Below, piece after piece: positions 34,972 through 48,500 of a stretch of 64,000 nt of DNA. How positions within the stretch are numbered: the stretch's first letter is position 1; every line of letters starts with the position of its first letter. The DNA comes from Erigeron canadensis (taxonomy: Eukaryota > Streptophyta > Magnoliopsida > Asterales > Asteraceae). The stretch lies in assembly GCF_010389155.1 (NCBI RefSeq), contig NC_057763.1:42762645-42826644 (forward strand). The letters are read 5' to 3'. Position numbers and translations under genes: made by a program. The notes under the pieces were generated by a model. That model was not told where the DNA came from and did no database searches. It worked only from the letters and a program-made list of their open reading frames with translations.

Positions 34972-36864
34972 TGATTGTTCATTCCGAATATGGAAAGAGA
35001 AGGTTAATATGTTTAATGAGAACAATCTTTGTACTAATTCAACGATTTGACTTTTTTCATGTCAAATGTTTCTGGCTTTTTGCACCTATAAACAGCTACA
35101 TTATACTGTATTTGTTTATACATAACAAAAGTCAATGGTCACCATTCTTTTTTGACCAGAGCCCTTTCTATGTAATAATCGGCACATCATTTGGAAATAT
35201 AGGTCAACATCAATTTGTTATCTTATAAATTGGTTTGGTTTTGGATTTAAGTCGTATGCTTATATTCTTAATTAATTTTTATCATAATCGGACTTTCTAA
35301 AGTAAGATCGTTATAAAGTAAGATCAGCTATTAGTATAATTTGAAAAAATGGAGTTTTTTCTAAAGTAAGATCGTTATAACAAGAAATAAAGATGAAGGC
35401 GAGAAAAGTATTGTTTATTCAATGGTTATTCAAGTCGATGTCATCTAGTAATCAGCTATTAGTATAATTTGAAAAAATGGAGTTTTTTCCTTCTTTCCTG
35501 AAATGCAACTGTCGCCTTACATCTAAATATATACATCTTGTTATATGTTCAGAAATCAGAGTGAGATTAGATCATTAGAATCCGCAACCAAATGCTTTGA
35601 GTTGCATACAAGGAAAACACAAATCATAAATGTGTCTAATTTGACAAGGCTAAAAATATGCCTAAAAATCCGACAGATGAAAAATTAAAATTAAAAGATA
35701 GAATGAGTGGAAATAGATTCTTTGGCATGTGTTTAAATTAGCCATTGTTCTACAGTACTAGTGCATATTCAATGATATATAAGAAAGAACATAAAATTTA
35801 GGTAAAAAGATGAGTACTAGTTACATGCGCGCGTACAGTTATGAATTGATTATTGATGTTTATTCCTATTTATTTATTTATTTTATTTTTTTTCAGAAAA
35901 CAGAGGTTCCATCGATCGCTATGTGGAATATAAAAAAGAGTTCCAGATTTCATTTTGGTTTGCATCATCATAAATTTACCATCACTTTAATTGTGGCAAA
36001 GTCAAACAGTTTAAAAGCTAAAGGACTGAACATAGGACCTTTTAATGCAGTTCATGTGTCTTATACAAAATCCAAAAAATTTCAGAAGGGAAAAATGTAG
36101 TTGATGTAACATGTTGGTAAGACCAAAATCACCAGATCCAACGAATCGAAGCCAGAGTGATAAATTAGTACGACAGAACGATCTAGATTAGTCACATGCA
36201 TTTGCAAATTGTTTGCCACAGGATTCGTATCCATAACTTATATGTTTATGAAGGACATTCATGCTGTTTCTTACTTAAGATGAAGTACTATTTAACATAG
36301 GATTTGATGTGACCATGTAACCAAAGGCCCATTCAAGAATATTGGAAGCAAATAACAGTGGTTTAGACTCTGGCAACTGAACTAAACTAAACCACTTACA
36401 CTTGTACCATCACAAAGTTACAAAGAAACCACAGTTAAGATACCAGTACGATTATCTACTTGAACATGAAAGAAAAACAAAATGTAAAGAATGGTACTCT
36501 CAACTCAACTGCAAATTCATGTGTACGATTCATCACATAATAGCTTACACAATCTTTCATGGAAGAAAAATACTGAACAGGTATACTCAATATCCTATCT
36601 TTCCTACCATAAATTCTTTAATGTTAAGTGGTATCGTATGGGTAAAAGCCAATGAGTATCTATCTGACTCCACATTACCAATTTGCATAATAATTCCTTT
36701 TAGGTTCTGTTATTTGGTTTTGCTTTTCTGATGGGGTGTATGTCTGTATGCATGTGGATAACTGTTAATTACCTATGGGACGCTTATAAAGGTTTGTCAA
36801 GTAGTCCCTGTAACTGACCTTTACATAAAAGCGATAAATGACGAAATTTCTCTGAAATTAGTAT
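34972..36864. repeat. Intergenic region with short direct repeats (35294-35489)
   Basis: Upstream of the ATL-type gene. CAGCTATTAGTATAATTTG and the following GAAAAAATGGAGTTTTTTC recur at 35323-35361 and 35451-35489. TTCTAAAGTAAGATCGTTAT occurs at about 35295 and 35358. The copies are perfect or nearly so, implying a recent local rearrangement. 35490-36864 contains no recognised gene; the final part should be 3' untranslated sequence of the F-box gene. Confidence 0.65.
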
Positions 36865-39800
36865 TTAGAGCAGTTGCTGAGATATACGAATCGACATGAT
36901 TTCACCAGTGTCAGCAGTCATTACATGGTATTTCATTTGTAGACCTGCTTCTCAATACAAAATAGCCCACTTTAGGTTGGTGTATGTAACTTTCAGTGTT
37001 CAATTAGAAGCGAAAGTAAGACAGAAAATTGACAATTAAACTGAATAGTGAATACTGAATTGCAATAGGATACCTTCATTTGCTTGTAGATTGGTGTTGA
37101 TTGCAACTGCATGGTAAGTTACCATAGCTTTTGGCATCCAGTCTTTTGGACTCCCAACCCATGACTTGAGATTGAACAGCTCTGTGAAAAAATTAATCTC
37201 GGTTACATTTATTTAAATATGACACCAAGAAATTGAATACTTTATGGAGACAATACAATTGTAGACTTGCAGTATGGGTTATGATATAGTTTAGGGAAAT
37301 AATCCATGACAATTATGATAAAATTGACCGTGCTTTTTGTAGTTTGTACCAAGTTTTACTTGATTGAATTAGTTGCTAAGGAACAACGTTTACCAGCTGT
37401 GGATCGACTCTTGAGATTCTTGATGTCTAAAATGCAACCAGAAGCACTATCCATCTTTTTTCTGACATCATGAGATCCTACAAGCTTGTACTCCCAGCTT
37501 CCATTCTGGTAACCCTCACTGAGGAACAGCTCCAAGTGTCTAGCATCCAGTACCTGCATTGTTCCTGCAAGAAGCCAAAACTTGAGAAATTAGTTGCAGT
37601 ACAAGAGTTTTGGTTGATTCTTGTTGCAAGTTTTATCTCACCATCACATGTGCTCTGGTCACAGACAGGGCACCTAACAAGCTGCAAATCTGAACACAAC
37701 ATGCCATTTGGTTGAATTAGAAAAAGAATTGTATGAATAATAATTAAGCATTGAAGACTTTTCTGGTAGGTTTTCTAGAGATTACCTGCTATCCATATTC
37801 CAGTTTTGATGTTGTGCAATACACAAGATCCACAAGATTTCAACATATTTTGCGTAGTCATTTCTTTTGGAAGCTTTGTAGGGCGGATGAGATTCTCCAT
37901 GAGGAATGCATCTGACGAGTCGAAGCAAAATGCACCAATTCTCATCCAATCTGAAATGCAGGTTACAAATGAACAAGAGAATGACGTTTCAATCTTTTGG
38001 ATTTCCTATTTACCCTTTTATCTTATCCATCATACAGTATGTAAGGAACTGGATCAATTTTAGTAGTTTTTGGATCGTCTTTTATGGTTGTAATTTCTGC
38101 ATACACTTTGTAATTTAACATAATAAAGCAGAAATGTCATATACTTATTGTCAAAATGATATTTATCTGATCTAAGACTAAGATCCAAACACAGTAACAA
38201 CATATGAGAGATAATACATTACTGAGTTTAGTCTATGGATGGCTTATCCAGTTACAGTAAATTGTCAGATAGAAACATGGTATCCGAATGGATGAGTACA
38301 GAGCACTGTTGAAGATGGCTCAATGCATTTTCAGTGGCAGATATTCACATTTAAATGTGTGGTATGCATCAAACGTTAATTATGTCTTGTATAATTAACC
38401 GAATTTAGTAATATACGTTATTACAGCTACCTATCATGTATTTTCAGAAATGGACCAAACATAGTACCAGATATAGTTGGAGAAGATTAAATACATCTGC
38501 CCCGGGCAATCAGGTTAGGAATGTAACTATATAAATCGACATTCAAATGTGTGACAGAAACACAGTCTTGGTATTTATGCTTTCTAGTAGTAATCACGTT
38601 TATATAGTAAATTCATTCAAATTAAACTCAGAGGTTACCAATATGCTTCTCCTTCTGACGAAAGGCGTAAGAATGGCTCCCATCTGCACAGAGAAATAGA
38701 CATCTTATCCACAAGGAAAGTACAAGATGCGTAATGTAAAGCATATAGTAAGAGGCTCTATGTTTACCAAATGCGGAGGCATAGAGTTTGATCCATTTAA
38801 ACTTAGTTTTATAGCAATCAGGAACCTCAAGATCACGCGCACAAGCATACTTCCAAACACTATCGTGCATCAAAGTCTTAAAGAACCACTTGCTGGTTGA
38901 TGCCAACATTACCAAAGACTTCCCATCCAAATGCTTGGCAATTTCTGTCCATGTGTCCTCATCATGCCTAATTTCATTAAACCGAAATACATAATTACAC
39001 AGATGAAGCTAATTCCAGCTTATGAAATTCCTTTTTACTATCACTAAAACACACATACACATACGAAATACAGAGTGCCGCATCTACATCTAAATCAATA
39101 CCGAACGGAAGCACAAAAAAACAGATACGCTAGAGATACTTGTATCTACAACAAATACTCATATCATATCAACAGATACTAAATCAATGGTTTCCACTAG
39201 AACTCACATTAAGCTGATCCAAAATTATGAAATTCCTTCTATCTACCATTAGAAGTCACACACAAACACGGATACGGTAGTCGCAATATCGAAATTCGTA
39301 ACAAAATAGATACTAAAACAACAATTTCAAACGAAACTCACATAAATCTGATTCAAAATTTTGAAGTTCCTGAAGTTTCTCATTACTTATACATACACAG
39401 AGTTATATACATCACAACTTTTAAGTCTACACTAAATCAATTGTCTCTATCGTAAATCGTGTCGATGTAATCCGTACGGCTAAATCACACACAATTGTAA
39501 CTATCGCTCAACTGAATTGACTTTCGAAAGGTTCGTTAATCATAAACTAACCGTCGTGAATTCAAATCAGAGAATATAAACCTATATCTGTGTGTGTGTG
39601 TGTGTATTTACGAGCTCGATGAAGTAAGGAATTAAGCCTCAATCTATAATTCAAATTCAAATTAACACTTAATTAGCTAAAGTATAACTAAGCAATAACA
39701 GAGACTGAGTTAACGGAATCGTTATAATTCAACAATCGGAACACAAGAGCTTCAAATCGTAGCTACACAAACTATATATAGATACAGATAGAGATAGAGA

Positions 39801-39949
39801 TATTAATGATTTATATGTATAAACTCAAATTGTTGATATGAAACGACGACGATGTTGTTGATTTTATACCAGGAGAATAAAGAAGAAGAAGTGAGACGAG
39901 GAGACGCACAGCTGCAAATCGATTTCGAAACACGCAATCGTTTCCCCAT
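36865..39949 (-). CDS. F-box protein, RMF-like (At3g61730 type)
   Basis: Eight exons encode about 298 residues: 39949-39870, 38967-38768, 38683-38639, 37950-37786, 37689-37642, 37564-37394, 37181-37074, 36944-36865. The F-box is at about residues 28-75 (TEIAKHLDGKSLVMLASTSK). Downstream regions match the plant RMF (Reduced Male Fertility) family: WKYACARDLEVP, DGSHSYAFRQKEKHIDWMRI, a Cys cluster CPVCDQSTCDG, LDARHLELFLSEGY and the C-terminal SIRISQQLL. F-box proteins are substrate receptors of SCF ubiquitin ligases. In Arabidopsis RMF is tied to tapetum and pollen development, from memory. Exon 1 (MGKRLRVSKSICSCASPRL) is the least certain: it was chosen because it has an ATG, a GT donor and the right phase to join exon 2. 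A TATA-like TATATATA at about 40052-40059 lies 100 bp upstream. Confidence 0.88.
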
Positions 39950-40050
39950 TCTGTTTGATCTAAATTCAAATTCAAGTGAGGTATTTGAATTTTGGAAATT
40001 ACTAATATTTTTAATTTATTTTTTTCCTTTTTGGCAAGGAGAAATGATGT

Positions 40051-40060
40051 GTATATATAG
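40051..40060 (-). promoter_or_regulatory. Putative TATA box of the RMF-like gene
   Basis: CTATATATAC on the minus strand sits about 100 bp upstream of the proposed start codon at 39949, leaving room for a leader of about 70 bases. Confidence 0.4.
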
Positions 40061-42557
40061 TCTAAGGCGGGAAGAACACACACTACTTGTGTTTATGAAT
40101 CCGTTAGCTTACGGAACTGATTTTTCGGCTCGCTGGCCCAATTAAGGGTTGCAATTTGGTTTTATTATGACCCTTGGCAAAGCCCATTAAATAAATTTGG
40201 TCAGAAAGTTTTTGAGTTTTTAAATAATGTTATTTTCTTTACCCCTTTTTATAATTCATAAGATCCATTCGATCTAAAATGAAGATTATTTGTTGAAACC
40301 GTGACTGAGAATTATAAAATATCAAGAGGATCTACGTGATTCGAGTTTCACTTCCCACTTTGTGAGGATGAATTAACAGGGAGTTTTTGGAAGTTCCGAT
40401 CTCATCACAAACATACGCTTAATTTTAGGAATAGGTATAATATAAAACATTGTTCTAAAATAAAATTAAATAAGTATAATATAAAATGGGGGAAGGGAAT
40501 ATGAGGCTGTTAGATATTTAAGTTGGATGAAAAACCCCTCAAATACCTTTTTTTTAAACCATAAAAATCATGAGGGTCAAACATTTATTCAAAATATTAA
40601 AATATTGATATGTGTAGGGTTTTTCACCCAAATTGAATGTATAACAGCCTCATACTCACTTTTCTAAAATAAAATTTAATTAAACAAAAAAGTTTGAAAA
40701 AAAATGTACTCAAAGGATGAAGACTTTTCACCATATATAATGTTCTTCTATATTAGTCAAGAGATAATAAATTCGTTCTTAAAAATGTTATTACAAATTT
40801 TCCTTATTTTATGATTATGACGTAGCCCACGTGAGAATTCCCGAGCCAAATTTGTGCTCTTTTGGTAGTCTTTGGCAAATATTTTTTATTTCATTGGAAA
40901 ATGAAAGGATGAGATCATAAATATGTTTTGGGCACATGTCATAAAAATGGAGGATATAACATTACTCTTAGCCATCATATTATCCACAACCAATATTTTA
41001 AGGACGCCAAATGACGTGTAGCTTAGTTGGTAACTTGCAGGGTGCATTTTTGCCACGAATAGTGGAAGGGCTGGGTTTCGAGCTTGGACTCCCCCATAGA
41101 CACAAAAGTTGAGGGACTAAGTTATGCACTTATGCTTCTCACATTATTAATAGACAGCCATATCTAGACAAATTTAAGATGCTCATCATCAACCTTTTTG
41201 CCACATATACTATAAGGGTATATAGCACCGAAGAAATATATTTAGTTTTTTCTTTATACACAATATCATACAATCGTCAAAATAGGGGGGAAAAAAGAGT
41301 TTAAGAAACAACAGTGATAAAACCTCCAGCATATTTGGTGGTTACAAGCAAGTAACATACAATTTACATGATTTGGCGTGTAGACCACCCATCATATTGG
41401 ATTTCGACATGGATATCTTACCACATTCGTCATAGTGGTTGTAGAATGTGATGTGAAGTGGTGATAATATGTTTTAATCTCCTTAAATGCTACTGTTAAC
41501 TTATTTGATGTATGTATTATCTTTTTAATAATAATAAAAACATGTGGGAATTAAATATATGTATTGTGTTTTTATTTACAAGTTAGAACTAAAAAGGAAA
41601 ACTAGGTCTCAATGTGATTTCAATTTTCAATATGATCATTCAAGTAAAAAATATGGTTCAATATGTCATAGTAGCCACTGGCTAACTTAAGGTATAAACA
41701 GCATTCTCCGTGAAAAAAATTGTAATAAAAACATCCTCGCGTAATTTTTAAATTGTAGGTATTAGTAGTTTTAAATTTTAGAAACAAAATGTGTTAATAT
41801 CATCTGTATATACATCTAGCGATAAGTAATGGATTCGGGATACCAAAAGGGATTGCACAAGACTGGTAGTGTACGATGTACGAGTATAAAACACAAGCAT
41901 GTTTTAACTTGAAATACAAAACATTAAATTTCATTTCATGTTCACAAAATCAAAAAACCAAAATTAATAATAATAATAATAATTTTGGGTCACTGTACTT
42001 GACAGATTGACTAGAACCAAACACTAATTTATGATAAATCTTGTACTAAATCTCTAAAAGCTTAACCCCCAAAAGTCAGTTGAGAAACAGATAGATCAAG
42101 AGCAACCAAGGATGGCCTGTATTGGTTCGATTAGAATCTACTCGGGTTCAATAGTGTCCGTCTGGATCAGAGTTTCAATTAACAGATTGTATATTTCTTA
42201 AACGTTGTAGATATCCAATACAACTGTAAAACAATAACCAATTTTACAATTTATAGACATAATTTTTAAGAGACATGAATACCCCAATAGGAGGTTTTCA
42301 TATTGCATAACTTGTAGAGAAGCTCAAGAACTGGCATCATTATTTACATAAAACATATTTCTCTGATGTTTGTTCATCTAATAACAAAGAAAAAGAGGCA
42401 GTAAGATCTATACATTCAATAGGACTTACACCTTCTAATGCCTCGTAGATGCTTTACATTCTGTAAATTCAACTTTTGATGCCTCGAGAAGAGGGTGTAC
42501 GCTCTATTGTACAAAAATGTAGAAGTTAATAAATGTTGTCCTGTGGGTGGTGCTTGT
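40061..42557. other. Intergenic region between the RMF-like and ATX-like genes
   Basis: Holds a MITE (40500-40654) and a tRNA-like stretch at about 41009-41075 (TAGCTTAGTTGG, GGGTTTCGAGC) that may be a decayed SINE without clear ends. The rest is AT-rich. About 42250-42557 should be the 3' untranslated region of the ATX-like gene. Confidence 0.45.
40500..40654. mobile_element. MITE with TATGAGGCTGTTA terminal inverted repeats
   Basis: The 155-bp element begins TATGAGGCTGTTA and its complement begins TATGAGGCTGTTA too. Inverted similarity continues inward (TTAAGTTGGATGAAAAACCC against TTCAATTTGGGTGAAAAACCC on the other strand). A related copy lies at 59897-60064. Confidence 0.75.
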
Positions 42558-45500
42558 TTAATTCAAGAAATGTCGACAATTGGGAGCTCTACATAAGCAA
42601 GGAACTTTAAGTTCATCCTGTTCATCTTGGTCAAATTTGTAGTCATACCTGTCACACAAAAAAAACATAATTAAGGGATTAATGCACCACTTGACCGAGT
42701 CTGTGATCTGATCACATAATGCTCAAGGTTCTCTAAATTATTAATTAGTCTATACATTTGTTTTCTCCATTTGACCCTTTTTTGCCAGATAATCAGATAT
42801 GGTATGACAAATAAACACTTGAGCAAAGTGAGATGCTGTGAGATTGAGAAAGACATACGTCAATTCATCGCCCGCTGCTACATCGGTTTTGGCTATTAGA
42901 ACTATCCGACTCTCATCTGCACCCATACTCAATATCCTAGCGTAGCAGTTCGGCATGCACTGCAAATCAAATTGACCATTTTTCATGTTATCAAGTAATA
43001 TAAGAACAATTAACCACAACAAAATGCATCAAAATTACACAACTTAAACGATAGTTGTTAATAACAATAAATAAAAATTTTACTTCTAACATATTGATGC
43101 TTAAAATTCTTTTTTTTGTATAGCACCTCATATACTGACGCAAATACTTTTGGTTCATGCACCTTAAAATTAACTTCTAAATCACCCGTTGTACATTCCA
43201 CCTTAATTAGTATAATAAATTAAATAATCATCAACGTAAACTTGTTAGAGAGACTTCATTTTTGTAGGACATGTAAGCAAAAAGTGGTCAGATACAATGC
43301 CAAAAAATTGGTTTATGTTAACAAGTTTTAAACGTTGCAAATGTTATATGGTTATCATGTGTTCGGATATATATATATATATATGAGTAGACTTGGTACT
43401 TAAAATAGAAACCATACCGAATGATTGATCAATCGCGCTATATTCCCTTTATTTGTGGCATCAATTACAACGTCATCACTGATCTTAAAGAGCTGCATAA
43501 AATCTTAGTTCAGTCACAACAATACAAAAAAAAAAAAGAAAAACTCTTGGCCGTGAAATTTCATGCTTAAAATAGAGCATCAATAGTTATACAAATGTTT
43601 CTTTCTATATTACACGTCACCTTACCAATAACAGGTAAATATAGCTACTGGCAATAAGAAAGATGAGAAGAGGAAAAACTGAACTCACATAACAATCCTT
43701 GCCTTCGGATTGATAGCGCAACTCCCTCATATCGGCAACACTGCCCCTCACCTGCTCACCGTGATATTCAAGGACCTGCAGACACATTTAGAAACAAATG
43801 TTACAAGAATATATAAATAGGCATTTTTTCCCTGGTTGAATTAGACTACCTCCCTACCTAGAATTTTACCATTACAAGCAGATATGGGAATTTATAAAGG
43901 ATTACTACAATCCCTCCATAACATGAGAAGTGCGAACTATAAAATTTTTTGGCGTCAGTCAAATGACCAAACTATCATCCATTTTGTGTAAAATTGATAA
44001 TATGATAATTGGGAATTATATAATCAGAAACTTCAAATTGGAAAATTAGTCAATATTATAGGACATCAAAAAAAGATATAAGTTACAACTTTGATATCCA
44101 GACCGTTTTCATATTTGTGTCAATAAGAACACCAAAACAATATTGTGAACTTATCTTTAATATAATTTTAGTTTCAAACTGTTAACAATGCCTAATTAGA
44201 TGAGCCAAATGGAAAATAATATTAACATTCTTTCTTCTTTCAGAAGTAATTTTCAAGAGTAGTGAAAAATCAATGCAGGTACCATTTCTCCTTCTTGAAT
44301 CTTTCGTCGTGCAAAGAGACCCCATCCATGTATTGCGGATTTTCCAAAGCAGACACGATGTTTTTCTGTCCTCTAGATTATAACAGATCTGTCAAAACAC
44401 CATATAAGCCTAAATGGTATATTGGCCAATGGAAGATATACCTGTAAAGCATCAAGTCTTTCCTTGAATGTAGAGAAACTATTCAAATCTTGAACTTCCT
44501 GCAGATAAAAAACAAGCTAAAATGACTTGCTGTCTTGTCACACAGGTATACAATGAATTGACTTTTGAAACAATGGTACCGGCCACTTAATTTGTAAATA
44601 GCATTGATCCCGTGAAAAGAACACTACTTGTATAAAGTGTACATGTCTGCCACACATTTCAAAAATCACTATTTTGCCTCGGTAATGAACTAAAGAGCGA
44701 TCTTAGAGGGTTACAAGTTCACAATAATTAATGTATTACACAACGTGGCTCTTCATTCCACCTTTCAAAATTACTGGTGATATATAAGGAAGAGTCAATT
44801 ACCTTGTGTGAGTTTAAACTATCTATTGCATCAATGGAATGCTGGATTGGCCTCATTAACCGATGAAATATACCCTCCTTTGCACCATTCTGAAACGAAA
44901 CAATAGCTAATAAGTGAGCACCAGATTATTCCATTAAAAATAATATAATGAAACGACATGATTGGGATGAACAACCTTGGTACTTGATTTTTTGTAAATG
45001 CGACACCTGGCAGCAGAGAGTGGTTCAGGCTCATCATTATCTGCCATTGATGGATCAGAGAGTTCCAATTTGGTAGACAATGAAAGTCTTGAACTCCTAA
45101 AACTCTGTTTTTGATTCTGCTTTTCAAGAAAACTTTTTGCACAAAAGACCTCGGAAGACGTCCTGATGACAATGCCAGTATCTGCTGGGGTTCTGCATCA
45201 AAACCAAGAGAATGGCGGACATGTGATCTTAGCAATAAATGATTGATCGTTTAAAGAGATTTGAAATGTGTTGCACATTTTTTTCAATGATCCCCAGAAT
45301 TACTATTTGTGCTATAACGATGAAAAGCCATAAAAATGACTCGAGTCATAGCACTACCTGTGAACGGCACAGTATGGAGTCCATCTAATGTTATATACCC
45401 CATCCTTCTCTGATGAATGCAACTGCATAATTGTTGGAAGTAAGGCAAAATAACTGAGGCTTTACTTTCTAAGCTCATAGTGGCATATCATACTAGCTCA

Positions 45501-48500
45501 AGTTAGGCACATAAAAATATCTATAAAGCTAGTATTAGGTATATCATCAAATACATATGCAAAGTTAGAAAACCTACCTCCACACAGTACCCGGCCCTTG
45601 AAGCACACATTGCATGAAAGTAAGTGGTGCACTTGCAACACTGAATGCAAGAACCGTGAACCTGCTTGCAGATGACGCATGTCTGCAAATTAACAACAAT
45701 AAAAAAGGAACATTTAGACAATAATGTTACATTGAACTATGCATCGTCTTTACATTTACACTGATTGTATTCCTACCTTCTCAAAAGAATCAGGTGGAAT
45801 CCTAAAAATTCCAGTTGCAGGCTCCATTTTTTCATCACTTAAGAAAGAAACTTCGGGCCGGAACCATGCACAGATAACATGAACCCACAAATTTTCGATA
45901 TCAGTTGGCTTCAAAGCACCGCCTGTTGTTAATACAATGAAAAAAATCATAAACAACATTTGTATATGATGATTGTCATAATAATCTCATAAAACCAAGG
46001 CAGCATAATGAGTAATCAAGCATTGCAATGAGTCAGCACAAGCTAGGTTTGAAGTGTGCCATTTTGTACAAGGCGGGGTGTGTATTCTTAAACTTTACAA
46101 ACAATTGTACATAACTGATGATTAATTATTGTTATAGGAAATAAAAACATAAACATCATGAACTTTTAACCCATATCAAATTTAGCACAACCCAGAAGGC
46201 TATTTCAAAAGTAAATGTGACTGAATGCAAAGTAAATGACATGCCTTTAATAGGGCAGAGGCAACACTCTCTTTTAACCTCTGGCGTTTCACATGCTCTA
46301 CAAACCCATGATGTAAAATCATGGATATCTCTCGCGCCATAACATTCTTGATGAACAGCTATTTGACATCTGTTCCAGAAAGAAAACAATAAGCTCTGAG
46401 TGCCATAAGTTTTTTTTTACAGAATAGCCTCTTTACCCTCGGGTAGAGGTATGACTATCTACGTATCGTTGTCGTTATAGAAAATAGGTTTAAATTATTT
46501 AGCATATTTATGTCTGGTTTTAAAAAGCATACAATCTTAATTATTAGGAAGACCTGTTGCAGATAATAATTGCATTAACGTCGTAATCCTCATCCCATCT
46601 ACATATAGCACATCGTTCTGTTGTCCACTTTGCATAAACGGGCTCATACTTCTCTGCAGATTTTGAAGAGTTGATAGCTACTTTAATAATTGATGCTCAG
46701 CTTCCAAACAAACAATGGTATGCAACTAAAGGAATATAACAAGCTAAATATAAAACATAAATATAATTACCTTGAAGAAATGAGTACAACTGTTTTTCAT
46801 CGAAAGGTAAAGCAGAGGCAACCATATCATTAGTAACATTATGCCCAGAAAGCTGCAATGGGTTAAAAGTTAATAGATATATAAATGGTATCTGTAATAG
46901 GTAATATGCAGTAAGAATGCAACGTTTCACAATTATTTCAAATGCAATATCTTTCGAAGAGCACACAGTTGGTGTCACAAACTAGTAAAGAGTCAAATGG
47001 TTTCTAAGCATTCTAGATGAGACAGTGGAACAAACCGTTTTCTCCAGTGTTACCATAGAACCCTTGACTTTGATGCTAGTCTTCCAGTTATTTGCGTTGG
47101 AGCCAGTATGGCGTTCCCAATCACTGGGGGGTAGTTTTCTTGATCCACATGAACCACACTTACATTCGACTCTGAAAAAATACGAGAAAAATATATTTAT
47201 AAGATTATCTTAGAATACAGATAACATGTAATGAGAACCAAACATATTGGAATAACTTAGAAATATAGGTCCGCTCAGAAACAAGTTGATCAAGTTAAGC
47301 CTTACAGATTAAATTTTGGATAATATATCCCTTCCATGCCAGTACAAATGACACTTATTTTGTCAGGCAATATACTCCAATTGATATTCTCAGTAAATCT
47401 GTTGAAGATATACAATATCATCAAATATATAACAACCAGAAAAACAGATACATTCATGAAAAATATTGATACCTGAGGTCTGATTCCAAATTATCTACAA
47501 CTAGTTGCTCAACCGTTACTTCTCCTCTGCATTCTGGGCAGTAATAGTCCATCTCCTCCAGATCCTTCAGGTGATAAATCGTGTAAGATAAAGATCCAGA
47601 ACTAAGTGTTATTTAAAACTATATACCTTAAAAATTTTGCTGGAAATATTGGCACATTCTGCATGTACCCAAACGTTACAGCCATCACACAATATCTAGA
47701 TAAACAAGATAACCAAACAAGTAGTTAGAAGCTATCAAACATAGACTACAATGGAGATCATCTAAATGATGCAATAGAATCTCACCCAATCTCCGCCGTC
47801 AGAATGATGCCAGATTTTCTTGCAAATGCCACAATATTGTTTTGATTTTCGTAACTGTGTAGTAAAAAAGTTTGTAACTAAACGGGCATAGAAAGGAGAC
47901 AGGTGTAGAAACAATGAGGCGTGCCAAATAATGGTATAAACCTTTAAACAATGTTCGCACAAAGCCTCCTGTTGATAGGTTATTCCATAGACTTTCTTCA
48001 GTGCTTTAGAGCGAAATAACAAACCACAGCCACCACAAGGTTGTTTTTCCTTCTTAATATAGCCACTCTGCAAGTCATGTATATACGTCAACTCAAGATG
48101 TCCTTCTATAGATCATAACTGAACTGACAAGTGACCGTTATTAATATTAACATGGTAATAAAAAGGTAAACATCCAAAAATCACAGGAAAGAATTGAGTG
48201 GTTTTAGTCTAAGTAATGACCTACATCCACATTGGCACAAGTCTCACAGATTTTGTGTATGCATATGCAGAGGACTGACCGGAATTTCAACATGGGTAGA
48301 ACCCAACTTATAATTCTCCTTTTAGGGACACAATTCCTCAACACCCACCCATGGCCTCCAAGTTCAACAAACAAAGCTTTTGCATGAACATCACTACTTA
48401 ACAAAGACACAATCTAGAAACAAAAAACAAAAAAAATAAACTTCCCAAATTCTCCTAGGGATCTACTAAGTAAAAAGAAGTTTCCTTAGCAAAACAATAA

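Noticed and set aside
34740..35228. Frames on the + strand at the ATL locus
   Set aside because: They are antisense to the signal peptide and GUB_WAK exon and show no independent motif.
41009..41075. Possible tRNA gene (TAGCTTAGTTGG...GGGTTTCGAGC)
   Set aside because: The boxes resemble a tRNA, but the acceptor stem does not pair and no anticodon arm can be drawn; at best it is a decayed SINE.
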